Positions 37,265 through 45,830 of a stretch of DNA of 64,000 bases are shown here, one piece after another. The notes under the pieces are model-generated. The model had not been told where the DNA came from, did not search any database, and saw only the letters and a list, made by a program, of their open reading frames with translations. Within the stretch, counting starts at the first letter, position 1; each line of letters starts with the position of its first letter. A program made the position numbers and the translations under genes. The stretch comes from Roseiconus lacunae (GTDB lineage Bacteria; Planctomycetota; Planctomycetia; Pirellulales; Pirellulaceae), in assembly GCF_008312935.1 (NCBI RefSeq), contig NZ_VSZO01000053.1:186001-250000 (forward strand), given 5' to 3'.

Positions 37265-38494
37265 TTACGGGGCGACGACCGGCTGCTTAGGGCCAAAGAA
37301 TTCGCAGTGCCGTCGTGATGCTTCGACGCCCAATTCCGTTAATGCCGATTCAACCGCGATCATGAATGGCTTAGGACCGCAGAAGTAATAGTCGGCTTCC
37401 AAGGCAGAAGTGTGTTGGGCGAGGTAAACCTTGTCGACCAATCCCACATCGTCGCACTTGCCGGAATCCACGTCGTCTGAGCAGGGTTCGTCAAAGATGA
37501 TTCGTGTGGTGATCGAATCGGTGTCGTTACCGAGCGCGCGAAGTTCATCTCCCATTGCGTGAACGTTGCCGTTTTTTGCGGCTTGAATGAAAGTGATTGG
37601 TACGGAAGCGTTCGCCGCGACCAATGATTTCGCCATCGACAACAAAGGCGTCACGCCGATCCCGCCGGCGACGAAGACGATCGGCCGTGAAGGCGGTGCC
37701 GTTGGGTCGATCGTAAATTCCCCGCAGGGCGGCCCTAGGTCGATTCGGTCACCGGTTTCAAGATTGTCGTGAAGGTAAGTTGAAATCAGCCCATCAGGCG
37801 TGTCGGCCTGTGCCGCGGACTCGCGTTTAACACTGATGCGAAAGTAATCGTTTCCTGGGACATCCGACAAACTGTAGTTACGCGGTGACGTGGGCGTCTT
37901 CGGATGATCGATAAATACCGTGATGTATTGTCCGGGCAGATAGTTTGGAAGTGCGGCCCCATCCGCGGGTTTGAAGTAGAACGAAGTCACGAGGTCGCTT
38001 TCGCGAACTTTGCGATCAAGTAGAAAGGTGCGGCGTCCGTTCCAACCGCCGGGTTGAGATTCTAGGTGATCATAAATTTCGCCTTCTCGACCGATGCAAA
38101 TGTCCGCTAACAATCCGTAAGCTTCTCCGACAGCGGCAAGGATGTCTTCTGTCGCGGCTTCGCCCATGACATCCTTAATCGCGTCGAGTAGATGCTTTCC
38201 AACGATCGGGTAGTGTTCCGGTTGAACGCCCAATGAGCAGTGCTTCTGGGCGATCAGTTCGACTTCGGGACCGAGTGCGGCGAGATTATCGATGTTGGCA
38301 AAGTACGCGCAAACGGCACCGGCAAGAGCGGCCGGCTGTTGGCCGCTTTGTTGGTGTGCTTGATTAAAGTACGCTTTGACTTCCGGGTTCCCGGCGAACA
38401 TGCGTTGATAAAACTTGCACGTGATCGTGTCGGCATGCGCGGCGACAGCGGGGGTGATTTGCTTGATAATCTCAATGGTCTTTTCACTGAGCAT
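37265..38494 (-). CDS. hmp: Flavohemoprotein, nitric oxide dioxygenase
   Basis: Hmp oxidises nitric oxide to nitrate using O2 and NAD(P)H. The 409 aa protein has the three expected parts: a globin domain (1-140) with proximal His85 in [19 protein letters not shown], an FAD domain with [12 protein letters not shown] and GQYITVFID, and an NAD domain with [18 protein letters not shown] and the C-terminal [10 protein letters not shown] and CEFFGPKQ. The length is standard (about 400). It is divergent from an Rrf2 regulator; the shared 184-base interval has a palindrome that may be the regulator's operator, implying NO-responsive control. Confidence 0.97.
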   Translation of the reverse strand: MLSEKTIEIIKQITPAVAAHADTITCKFYQRMFAGNPEVKAYFNQAHQQSGQQPAALAGAVCAYFANIDNLAALGPEVELIAQKHCSLGVQPEHYPIVGKHLLDAIKDVMGEAATEDILAAVGEAYGLLADICIGREGEIYDHLESQPGGWNGRRTFLLDRKVRESDLVTSFYFKPADGAALPNYLPGQYITVFIDHPKTPTSPRNYSLSDVPGNDYFRISVKRESAAQADTPDGLISTYLHDNLETGDRIDLGPPCGEFTIDPTAPPSRPIVFVAGGIGVTPLLSMAKSLVAANASVPITFIQAAKNGNVHAMGDELRALGNDTDSITTRIIFDEPCSDDVDSGKCDDVGLVDKVYLAQHTSALEADYYFCGPKPFMIAVESALTELGVEASRRHCEFFGPKQPVVAP

Positions 38495-38625
38495 AGGAAC
38501 CTCAAAATCAAACGATTACCGTGGGACATCCCGGTCAGGTCCCGTGGGGAGGCTTCGCGACAACGATTGCCCCGCGACCCAGACCGGGCTAAACTCAAGA
38601 CATGCACAGAAAGGTACACATTTCC

Positions 38626-38649
38626 AATCTGCACGTCAAGGTGCAGGTT
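38626..38649. promoter_or_regulatory. Palindromic operator candidate between hmp and the Rrf2 gene
   Basis: AA-N-CTGCAC-N6-GTGCAG-N-TT forms a 24-base two-fold symmetric site (6-bp perfect arms plus outer AA/TT), about 30 bases before the regulator's start. Its size and symmetry fit an Rrf2-family dimer site; the identification is inferred. Confidence 0.55.
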
Positions 38650-38678
38650 TTGGAGGTGCGATTGAGAGGGTTTGATTG

Positions 38679-39107
38679 ATGATTTCCAAGACGGCCGAAT
38701 ACGCTTTGCGCGCGATCGCATGCATGGGAGGACAGGTCGACTGTCCCCTGTCGGCTAATCTACTCGCCGAGCAGACACAGGTTCCGCGTCGGTATTTGAC
38801 CCGCGTACTGCAAGACCTCTGCGCCGCGGGTTTGGTCCAGTCCCGTCCCGGGCCGGGCGGGGGCTATGAATTGGTCAAACCGCCCGAAGCGCTAACGATT
38901 CTCGACGTCATCAATACCGTCGATCCGATTGAACGAATCAAGCAGTGTCCGCTAGGGCTAAAGACACATACAGAACTGTGCCCGCTGCACGCGGAACTTG
39001 ATAAGGCTTACGCGGCGACCGAGAAGGCATTTGCCAGCGTGACAATCAAAGAGTTGATCAACTCGACGAGCCCAATTATACCGCTTTGCGAAAGCATGAA
39101 ATCCTAA
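38679..39107 (+). CDS. Rrf2 family transcriptional regulator, NsrR-like
   Basis: The 142 aa protein has the Rrf2 winged helix: [17 protein letters not shown] at the start, the recognition region [19 protein letters not shown] and the wing [14 protein letters not shown]. Fe-S members (IscR, NsrR) carry three Cys around residues 90-105; here only Cys90 and Cys101 ([15 protein letters not shown]) are in the loop, with His97 and His104 as possible extra ligands. The position next to hmp and the palindrome between them suggest an NO sensor. I prefer the ATG at 38679 (GAGAGGG upstream) over the preceding TTG. Confidence 0.9.
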   Translation: MISKTAEYALRAIACMGGQVDCPLSANLLAEQTQVPRRYLTRVLQDLCAAGLVQSRPGPGGGYELVKPPEALTILDVINTVDPIERIKQCPLGLKTHTELCPLHAELDKAYAATEKAFASVTIKELINSTSPIIPLCESMKS

Positions 39108-39130
39108 GGTGGATTCGACGTGAAACGTGT

Positions 39131-39160
39131 GGCGACGGCTACCGCTAGAGAGCCGTCGCC
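39131..39160. terminator. GC-rich hairpin between convergent genes
   Basis: A perfect 10-bp stem GGCGACGGCT / AGCCGTCGCC with a 10-base loop, between the regulator gene and the convergent Kelch gene. No T-run follows directly, but stem strength and placement suggest a bidirectional terminator. Confidence 0.5.
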
Positions 39161-39202
39161 AGTGCTGAAGGCGTTACTTAAGAATCTGATTCGAACACAG
39201 GC

Positions 39203-40912
39203 TTAGTTTACGCCAGCCACTTCAATCGTCTGGACTTCGGTGAACTTGCCGATTTCCATATTTGCACCCCCGATCATCAACATTTCTTTTTTCGAAACAG
39301 GGATCATGCGGTGAAAGAAGCGTGCCGGATCGGTTTTCGTCAGCGTTTCCCAGCTTTTGCCGTCGTTTGCAAGAACATGTAGCCCGCCGTCCATCGATGT
39401 CACAAAGAGATGGTCCGAGCATGCAAACGACGAACTGCCGAAGCCGGACATGCCACCGCCGGGAAGCGACGGGCCTTCGGTCCAAGTGTCGGCGTCGGTG
39501 TCGTAAACCGAGACCTCGGTCGTCGGTCCACGTTTCGACCGCATGCCGCCGACCGCATAAATCTTCCCATCGTATGCGGCGACGCTCAAGGCACGTCGTT
39601 GGAACGGAGGTTGTTTGAGAGCCTGCCAACCGGTTTCGGGATTTGAAAGGTCAAGTGAGTATGCGGTTTGATGCCACTGTTGGCCGTCTTCGGTACCGTC
39701 TAATTTCCAGCCTCCGATCACGTAAACCTTGTCGCCGAGAACGGCGGCGTCAAACGACGATCGAGGTTCCGGCAGTTCCGGCAGATCAGTCCACGCTTTC
39801 TTGGCGGGGTCATACTTGCTGACGCTGGTTTGAGAAACCAGTTGATGTTCCTCACCGGTTTCGTTCATTGCGGTGAAGCCGCCGATGCGAATGAGCGAAT
39901 CGCCGTAGGGAACCAGTGCCAGGCCTTGCAACCGTGGGCCGCCTGGTAGTTCTTCCCAGCTGGCTTCCTTGGTGTTGAGGTCCAAGCACCACAGGCGATT
40001 CGATTGTTCATCAATTGAATAAGAGTGCGCGGCGCCCGTGTGGCCACCGTAGACGTAGATTTTTCCGTCTAGATAAGCCGCACCAAAACTGGTCAGTTCT
40101 TCGGGCAGATCGGGGTAGCCGGATGGCTTGACCGTGACTTTGATCGAAGATTCTTCTTCGGTCGGACGTTGTGGTTTGCGAACTGTTTGAGGCGCCGCAT
40201 CAGTCCCTTCGAAGTAAAACGTGGAGGTGAGGTAATCGGCCGTGCTCACATATTTTTCGCCGTCGAGTTCACCTTCGACATTCTTTTTATTGACACCGAC
40301 CACGACAGCATTCAGCCCGTTGGTCATGGATTTTGCTTCGAAGACAACCTTCCCCGATTCGTCGGTTTCCTTTGACGCTTTGATTTCTCCGTGTGCCCCA
40401 TGCAACTTCACACCCGACGCTGCCAGTGGCTTGCCGTCGACCAGTACGGTGACTTCGACGACATCTTTGGTCGGGCTGCGGAGGACGGTCTGTAGCTTCG
40501 CGTCGGTTCGAATCTCGCTGGGCCATTGTGAAGAGTCTTGTTGGGGCAAGTGCTCGACGTGATAGGTGAGCTTCATTCCGTGATAGAGACCGTAAGTTGC
40601 GGTCGCGTAGTACTCGCCCTTACCGTCGGCCGCCGAACTGCTTTTCAAACCGACTAAGTCGTCGGTACCGACCATCGACATGTCCAACGGTTCCTTGGTG
40701 CCGCTTTGATAAACGTCGATGTTCTCCAGCCGCTCGGGCAAGTGGTAGGTGCGTTCCGCGGGCGACTCGCCGAACCAAAAAATCACGTCACCGGAAGGTG
40801 TTGATCCGAGCCAAGCCATGTGCGCATCAGCCGAGCGACCGGCCAGCAAAGCCGCCGCCACTGACAAAAACGCCAGAGCGACTGGTCGTCGAAGGCGAAA
40901 ACGGACGTTCAT
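39203..40912 (-). CDS. Exported protein with DUF4198-like domain and Kelch propeller
   Basis: The 569 aa product has a Sec signal peptide (PVALAFLSVAAALLAGRSADAH). Residues ~31-235 form a domain like DUF4198 / metal-uptake periplasmic proteins (starting HMAWLGSTPSGDVIFWFGE, containing VTVLVDGKPLAASGVKLHGAHGE). The C-terminal ~300 residues are a Kelch beta-propeller with repeats such as GAAYLDGKIYVYGGHTG, DAAVLGDKVYVIGGWK and SVAAYDGKIYAVGGMR, ending in MIPVSKKEMLMIGGAN. It is likely periplasmic and ligand- or protein-binding. It stands alone with an intergenic repeat in its upstream region. The biological role is unknown to me. Confidence 0.88.
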   Translation of the reverse strand: MNVRFRLRRPVALAFLSVAAALLAGRSADAHMAWLGSTPSGDVIFWFGESPAERTYHLPERLENIDVYQSGTKEPLDMSMVGTDDLVGLKSSSAADGKGEYYATATYGLYHGMKLTYHVEHLPQQDSSQWPSEIRTDAKLQTVLRSPTKDVVEVTVLVDGKPLAASGVKLHGAHGEIKASKETDESGKVVFEAKSMTNGLNAVVVGVNKKNVEGELDGEKYVSTADYLTSTFYFEGTDAAPQTVRKPQRPTEEESSIKVTVKPSGYPDLPEELTSFGAAYLDGKIYVYGGHTGAAHSYSIDEQSNRLWCLDLNTKEASWEELPGGPRLQGLALVPYGDSLIRIGGFTAMNETGEEHQLVSQTSVSKYDPAKKAWTDLPELPEPRSSFDAAVLGDKVYVIGGWKLDGTEDGQQWHQTAYSLDLSNPETGWQALKQPPFQRRALSVAAYDGKIYAVGGMRSKRGPTTEVSVYDTDADTWTEGPSLPGGGMSGFGSSSFACSDHLFVTSMDGGLHVLANDGKSWETLTKTDPARFFHRMIPVSKKEMLMIGGANMEIGKFTEVQTIEVAGVN

Positions 40913-41251
40913 CGTTATTCCGTAGGTAGAAGGTGTTTAAATCAAGAAGCTCGTGGGAATCGGCTCGACCACGCAGGGAAAAGACTGCGGTAATGAGAAC
41001 CGTTCGCATTAAGCTAGCGTTGGGCAAATGGCTTGTCAATGACCGATCGGCCTGATCGGCCGGCTTCGTCGCTTGTCCTCCTTGGGGGCGTCAGACGGCA
41101 TTTGCCATGGGATTCGCGGATCATTTGTTCGGGTTCGGCTCATCAGCCGACGGGCGTTCGCCCCGGTTATTGCACCGAAACAGTGGCTGGCGCCATGCGG
41201 TTAATCCGAAAATCGAATTGGAACGCATAGCTGGGATCGTTGTTTTGGATT
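40913..41251. other. Intergenic region upstream of the Kelch gene
   Basis: This 339-base stretch holds the Kelch gene promoter, which I cannot recognise, and repeat copy 3 (41141-41215). A short direct repeat of GATCGGCC lies near 41043-41062. No gene is supported. Confidence 0.5.
41141..41215 (+). repeat. Dispersed intergenic repeat, copy 3 (forward)
   Basis: CATCAGCCGACGGGCGTTCG, then CCCCGGTTATTGCA, CAGTGGCTGGCGCC and CGGTTAATCC: the same order of blocks as copy 1. Confidence 0.75.
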
Positions 41252-41512
41252 TTACGAAGAGCGAGCTTGACGCTGGCGAGGAGGCATTTTCCAGAACGCC
41301 CAAACGCCCATCGCCGACCAAATCGAGAGCATCGGCGTCATCGTGCGATAGAACGTTTTCACTCCTTGTCGCCCTGCTTCGTTTTCGGGCATGTACCATT
41401 CCGCTACGGCGAGCGAGGCAACGCAGGCGATCACGATGCTAAGGCTGACACAGATGAATGTGATCGCTTGACGACGCGTTTGGAAGGGATTGGCACTTAG
41501 GGGCGAGTTCAT
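41252..41512 (-). CDS. Small membrane protein, uncertain
   Basis: An 86 aa product (starting at the ATG 41510-41512; a GTG four codons upstream is possible) with two hydrophobic segments: AITFICVSLSIVIACVASLAVA and a weaker MTPMLSIWSAMGVWAFW near the C-terminus. No family is recognised. It lies between a repeat and the chemoreceptor gene on the same strand as the latter. Small size makes the call uncertain. Confidence 0.45.
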   Translation of the reverse strand: MNSPLSANPFQTRRQAITFICVSLSIVIACVASLAVAEWYMPENEAGRQGVKTFYRTMTPMLSIWSAMGVWAFWKMPPRQRQARSS

Positions 41513-41645
41513 ACGTTGTGACACGAGTTGGCAGCTTGAGATACGCCTTGTGGTCAGACAGACCTATCAGCGGATTCGCTTGAAGACGAGCGATCTTGCC
41601 ATCTTATCGATTCTCGACGCAACGCGGGGTGTTTTCGTCGATCGA

Positions 41646-42596
41646 TCAATCGACGCGTAGCATTGTCGCGGTTTGGTTTAGGTTCGCCATCGTCGCGGAC
41701 TGTTGTTCGACCGCGGCGGCGATGGAGTGCATGCTTTCGTTTACGCTGCTGATCCGTTCGTTCAAACTGGATGACGATTCGACATTCGAAGCGATCAATG
41801 TTCGAATTTCGTCGACTGTTTCACCGATGCTGTCCGTCGCGCTGGCGGTCTGCTTCGCCAACTCTTTGACCTCATTGGCGACAACTGCGAATCCTTTGCC
41901 CGCTTCGCCGGCCCGCGCCGATTCGATCGTCGCATTAAGAGCAAGCAAGTTCGTCTGTTCTGCTAGTCCACGGATCGTTTCGACCACTTCGACAATCAAC
42001 TGGCTGCTTTGTTCCAACCGCGTCACCGATTGGACATTCGACGCGATCTCGGATTCTGTTTGAGTGACTTGGTGTGCGGTCTGGGTGACGTGTGAAGAAA
42101 TCTCATTGATCGTTTCAACCATTTGTTCAATGCTTGTCGCGACGGCTTCGCCGACTTGGCCGATCGAGCTGTCGGCCTGTTGTGGCATCGTGATTTCGCT
42201 GGAGTGAACGATCACACGTGCCGGACGTTCGTCGGTATCGCCAAGTGCATAATAGTGTTCAAGAACATCGATGGTGCTGCCATCGCTGCATTGTCGTTTG
42301 AAGACGCCGGATCGGTTTTCGCCGCGTCGCAACGCTTTCCAGATTTCTTGATAGTCCGGCGAATTCGTATCAGATGGCGAAACGACTTCGGCATGGTTCC
42401 TTCCGATCACTTCGTCACGGCCGTATCGGTACTTCACCAAGAACGCTTGGTTGGCTGCCAGGATCGTCCCATGAAGATCTAATTCAAGGGTCGGCTGGTG
42501 ATCGCTGATCGCGTCGAGGTGCGTCTTGCATTTTCTCAACTCTGCCAACTCACGCTCGCGGGCAGCGTTTGAGCCGAAGTTCCAGATCCATGACAT
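41646..42596 (-). CDS. Soluble methyl-accepting chemotaxis protein with PAS domain
   Basis: The 316 aa receptor has no membrane segment. Residues ~30-140 form a PAS domain ([53 protein letters not shown]), likely sensing a small ligand or redox state. The C-terminal half is an MCP signalling hairpin with the tip [31 protein letters not shown], where CheA and CheW dock. I chose the ATG 42594-42596. No che genes are nearby, so its partners are elsewhere. It may feed the flagellar motor whose genes are at the start of the window. Confidence 0.93.
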   Translation of the reverse strand: MSWIWNFGSNAARERELAELRKCKTHLDAISDHQPTLELDLHGTILAANQAFLVKYRYGRDEVIGRNHAEVVSPSDTNSPDYQEIWKALRRGENRSGVFKRQCSDGSTIDVLEHYYALGDTDERPARVIVHSSEITMPQQADSSIGQVGEAVATSIEQMVETINEISSHVTQTAHQVTQTESEIASNVQSVTRLEQSSQLIVEVVETIRGLAEQTNLLALNATIESARAGEAGKGFAVVANEVKELAKQTASATDSIGETVDEIRTLIASNVESSSSLNERISSVNESMHSIAAAVEQQSATMANLNQTATMLRVD

Positions 42597-43048
42597 GTGA
42601 GGCCTCGTTACCAAGCACGCCGGCTTGTTCGTTTCGAATGAAGTTCAGTCTTCTTTAAAATCAGATCACCGGTTACCGACATGCGGTTGGGCGTTGCCGC
42701 GACAGCCGGCTGAAAAATCCGCTATCGGTTCAAAGTGTTGGCGCGCCGTTGAGGAAAATTGTGGCATTCGAGGGCAATTCGTCTGATTGGCGGGGAACGG
42801 ACGATCCCCGCGTTTTGTGAACTCGGCGGGGCGTGTCAACGCCGAGTTTCCGCCGGCCTACAGTGATTCGCCTCCAAATAAATTGGTCGTCGAAAATATG
42901 ATTCCGTCGCCGAACGCACGATTCCTACGTCCCCCCAGTCTCGAACCTGCCGTCAAAGGATTCGCTAGATGCGGGGACTGTCGGTCGCAAATCGGTTTTG
43001 GATAGGTTCCAAGACTATCCCCATTGAACCCAAATTCTTCATCCGCCA
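42597..43048. other. Structured divergent intergenic region
   Basis: 452 bases between the chemoreceptor (leftward) and the photolyase-like gene (rightward). Two adjacent perfect hairpins (42790-42848, described in findings) are the main features. A degenerate piece resembling the dispersed repeat may lie near 42692-42720. I see no gene. Confidence 0.5.
42790..42848. promoter_or_regulatory. Two consecutive hairpins in a divergent upstream region
   Basis: Hairpin 1: GCGGGGA / TCCCCGC with an 8-base loop (42790-42811). Hairpin 2: AACTCGGC / GCCGAGTT with a 12-base loop (42821-42848), followed by TTC. They lie upstream of both neighbours, so they could be a leader structure, a short RNA or an attenuator; function unproven. 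Confidence 0.4.
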
Positions 43049-44551
43049 GTGATTCTGCTTATCTTTCCTCATCAACTGTTCTGGCCGCATCCGGGTTTGC
43101 GGCGGTCGCCCAATCGTGTGTTGCTGATCGAAGACAGCCTGTTTTTTGGCGATGCTCGTTACCCGGCCAAGTTTCATAAGCAGAAGCTTTGGCTTCATCG
43201 CACGACGATGCGACGCTTCGAGAATCGACTTCAATCAGAAGGCCACAAGGTTGAGTACATCGGCTACGAGGGGCCGGAGCGGTCGCTTCTCGACCAGCTC
43301 ACGTCGGTACTCGATAGTGACGCAATCCGTGGCGAAACTCTGGTCGCAGTTGATCCCGTCGACTTCATCGCTGAACGACGGCTCCGAAAAGCATGCGAGA
43401 AGTTGGAGATGACGCTAGAGCTAATTCCCAGTCCAGGGTTCATCAATTCTGCTGAAGAGAATCAAGAATACCGCGACGGCAAATCACGTTGGTTCATGGC
43501 GGACTTTTACAAGTGGCAGCGGAAGCGTCTCGACATCTTGGTCGACTCCGATGGCGAGCCCGAAGGAGGCCAGTGGAGTTTTGATGATGAGAATCGAAAG
43601 AAGATTCCTAAGTCGTTGCTCGATCAAATCCCTGAATTGTCGACAGTCGATCACGACCCGATTGCCAATGACGTGGCCGAGTCTATCGAGAATGACTTTG
43701 CGTCGAACCCTGGCCGGCTGGACCAACTTTACTATCCCACCACTCACACCGAGGCGGAGCGGTGGCTGGACGAGTTTCTAACGGAACGTCTCGATAATTT
43801 TGGCCCTTACGAGGATGCGATCGAACCACGTCAGTCTTGGTTGTGGCACAGTGTGCTAACACCGGCGTTGAATATCGGCCTGCTGACGCCCAATGACATC
43901 GTCCGAAAAACATTGTCGATCGCAAGAAAGCAGGGGACGCCGCTGAATTCGACCGAAGGATTCATTCGGCAGGTGATCGGCTGGAGAGAGTTCATGCGGG
44001 CGACGTATGAAGACCTCGGCGTTCGGATGCGCACCAATAATCACTGGGGCCATCACCGGCCGATGCCAGAGTGCTTTTACGACGGTACAACAACAGTCGA
44101 TCCCGTTGACGATACGATCAAGCGGCTATTGCAAACTGGTTACTGCCATCACATTGAACGGTTGATGGTTCTCGGCGGGTTTATGTTTCTCTGCGAGCTT
44201 GACCCGCAAGAAATTTACACTTGGTTCATGGAGCTTTTCATTGACAGCTACGATTGGGTCATGGTCCCCAACGTTTACGCGATGAGCCAGCACGCAGACG
44301 GAGGCCTGATCACGACGAAGCCTTATTTTTCCGGATCGTCATACATTCGAAAGATGAGCCATTATAAAACCGGTCCGTGGTGTGACATTTGGGACGGGTT
44401 GTACTGGCGGTGGATTTGGAATCACCGGGAAGAACTCGGCAAGAACCCTCGCTGGGCCATGATGTGCAAAATGGCCGAGAAGATGGGCGACGACAAAATG
44501 AATCGTCACCGTGAAACTGCGGAGGAATTCCTCAGCAAACTCGATCGCTAA
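43049..44551 (+). CDS. Cryptochrome/photolyase-related protein (FeS-BCP/PhrB-type fold)
   Basis: The 500 aa flavoprotein (GTG start) matches the deoxyribodipyrimidine photolyase-related family of bacterial (6-4) photolyases: N-terminal LLIFPHQLF and RVLLIEDSLFFGD, and a C-terminal FAD-binding block GFIRQVIGWREFMR, HHIERLMVLGGFMFL, PNVYAMSQHADGG and TTKPYFSGSSYIRKMSHY. In PhrB/CryB four cysteines bind a [4Fe-4S] cluster; here the stretch after SYIRKMSHY has only one Cys (PWCDIW) instead of a C-x-x-C pair plus a third. The enzyme would repair UV-induced (6-4) lesions, or act as a light sensor. It is a single gene. Confidence 0.9.
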   Translation: MILLIFPHQLFWPHPGLRRSPNRVLLIEDSLFFGDARYPAKFHKQKLWLHRTTMRRFENRLQSEGHKVEYIGYEGPERSLLDQLTSVLDSDAIRGETLVAVDPVDFIAERRLRKACEKLEMTLELIPSPGFINSAEENQEYRDGKSRWFMADFYKWQRKRLDILVDSDGEPEGGQWSFDDENRKKIPKSLLDQIPELSTVDHDPIANDVAESIENDFASNPGRLDQLYYPTTHTEAERWLDEFLTERLDNFGPYEDAIEPRQSWLWHSVLTPALNIGLLTPNDIVRKTLSIARKQGTPLNSTEGFIRQVIGWREFMRATYEDLGVRMRTNNHWGHHRPMPECFYDGTTTVDPVDDTIKRLLQTGYCHHIERLMVLGGFMFLCELDPQEIYTWFMELFIDSYDWVMVPNVYAMSQHADGGLITTKPYFSGSSYIRKMSHYKTGPWCDIWDGLYWRWIWNHREELGKNPRWAMMCKMAEKMGDDKMNRHRETAEEFLSKLDR

Positions 44552-44582
44552 AGCTTTGTTCGATTTGAAAAAACGGGGGCGA

Positions 44583-44650
44583 GTCATTAGCCGATGGGCG
44601 TTCGCTCCGGTTGCTGCAACGAAGCCGTGGTTAACGCATGCGATCCCAGT
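44583..44650 (+). repeat. Dispersed intergenic repeat, copy 4 (forward, truncated)
   Basis: GTCATTAGCCGATGGGCGTT, then CTCCGGTTGCTGCA and GCCGTGGTTAACGC; the closing CGGCTAA block is missing. Confidence 0.65.
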
Positions 44651-44690
44651 GGTTCGTCATCACTTGAAATCGCGACTGGCCGATACCAAT

Positions 44691-44735
44691 CATTAGCGTT
44701 GCCGATTTCGATTGGCAATCCGGTTGTCGCTAATG
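44691..44735. terminator. Two-part hairpin between convergent genes
   Basis: Outer arms CATTAGCG / CGCTAATG enclose inner arms TTGCC / GGCAA. It lies between the photolyase-like gene and the convergent HEAT-repeat gene and may terminate one or both. Confidence 0.35.
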
Positions 44736-44843
44736 GTTTCTTTTGCCGCGATCGTCGCCGGCAGTGATGCGAGTGCAAAAAGAAGCGGGCCGGTTCGCGA
44801 AGTAACGACACAACGATCCGCACCGAACCCTGTGCCAGTGCGT

Positions 44844-45602
44844 CTACTTAAGCTCGCGAGATTCTCTCTCGGCAAAGCGAATGTCGCCAGTATCATCGCC
44901 AGGAGTCATCGGTCCACGGGTGGCATCGATTGCCGCGATCCACGCTTTGGGGTCGCTGCCATGGTCTTTTCCCATGACGTCTCGCAGGCTGTCCATCGCC
45001 AGATAAACCGTTGCAGGATCTTGGTCTTCCAAGATGACTCGAAGTGCGTCGACCGGCATGTCACCTTGGTGATTTTTCAATGCGGCGATTGCTGAATGTT
45101 TGACATCTAGCTCGGTCGTGCTGCCAAGGGTTTGGGCCAAGATCTGCACTGCCTCGGGTTCGTTTCGATTCCCGAGTGAGCGGCAGCAAGCGGTCTGAAC
45201 CTTGATGCTTTCGTCGCTCAGTCCTTTTTGGATCAAGCGAAGTGACTCTTCGGATGACTTCAGGCTGCCGGCTGCTTGGACGGCGTGAAACCGCATTTCG
45301 GCACTCGGGTCGTTGTCGATGATTCGCTCTAGATGGCCAGCCCAAAACTGCTGGTCTGATTCGGGCATCTCGGCGACTTGATCTGACAGCGAACGCAATT
45401 GCTTCAATCGCTCGTGATCGGTCACTCCCAATTCCGTGTCTTTTTTCCAGGCCCGCATTGTGAAGTACGGATTCACGGTTTTCAGGGCATACATCGGGCC
45501 ATCATGGCACCCACCCAAGACGGGACAAAAACAGCCCACGAGGATCGCCGTTCGGACGAAATTGGTAGTTATTCGATAGTTCAAAACGGATCGCGTTCGC
45601 AT
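44844..45602 (-). CDS. HEAT-repeat lipoprotein
   Basis: The frame opens at 45746, but the ATG at 45600-45602 has AGGA upstream and gives a 252 aa protein with a lipoprotein-type signal (hydrophobic TAILVGCFCPVLGGC, Cys at about residue 32). The rest is helical with HEAT-like repeats: FHAVQAAGSLKSSEESLRLI, VQTACCRSLGNRNEPEAVQIL, KHSAIAALKNHQGDMPVDAL and VYLAMDSLRDVMG. It is probably an envelope scaffold. Which membrane it is sorted to cannot be told. It is followed by a convergent two-part hairpin. Confidence 0.85.
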   Translation of the reverse strand: MRTRSVLNYRITTNFVRTAILVGCFCPVLGGCHDGPMYALKTVNPYFTMRAWKKDTELGVTDHERLKQLRSLSDQVAEMPESDQQFWAGHLERIIDNDPSAEMRFHAVQAAGSLKSSEESLRLIQKGLSDESIKVQTACCRSLGNRNEPEAVQILAQTLGSTTELDVKHSAIAALKNHQGDMPVDALRVILEDQDPATVYLAMDSLRDVMGKDHGSDPKAWIAAIDATRGPMTPGDDTGDIRFAERESRELK

Positions 45603-45830
45603 TTCAATCCTGTCGCGATGATTGCGTGACAAGCAGTCTGCCAAACCATTGCGATTGGCAGATGATGGGCCTGATGATTCGATCACACCCGTTGACCCTT
45701 GAACTAACAGAACGAATCTGCGGACGCCAAGGCCATTTCGATCCATATCGGCTGCTGCCTGGAATTTCTTCGGTCACGACACCCATAAAATTGCCACTGG
45801 CGACGCTTCCTTCGACTCGATCGCGTCGTC

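Noticed and set aside
42761-42776. TGGCATTCGAGGGCAA as a sigma-54 promoter
   Set aside because: The distance between the GG and GC elements is one base short of the required spacing.
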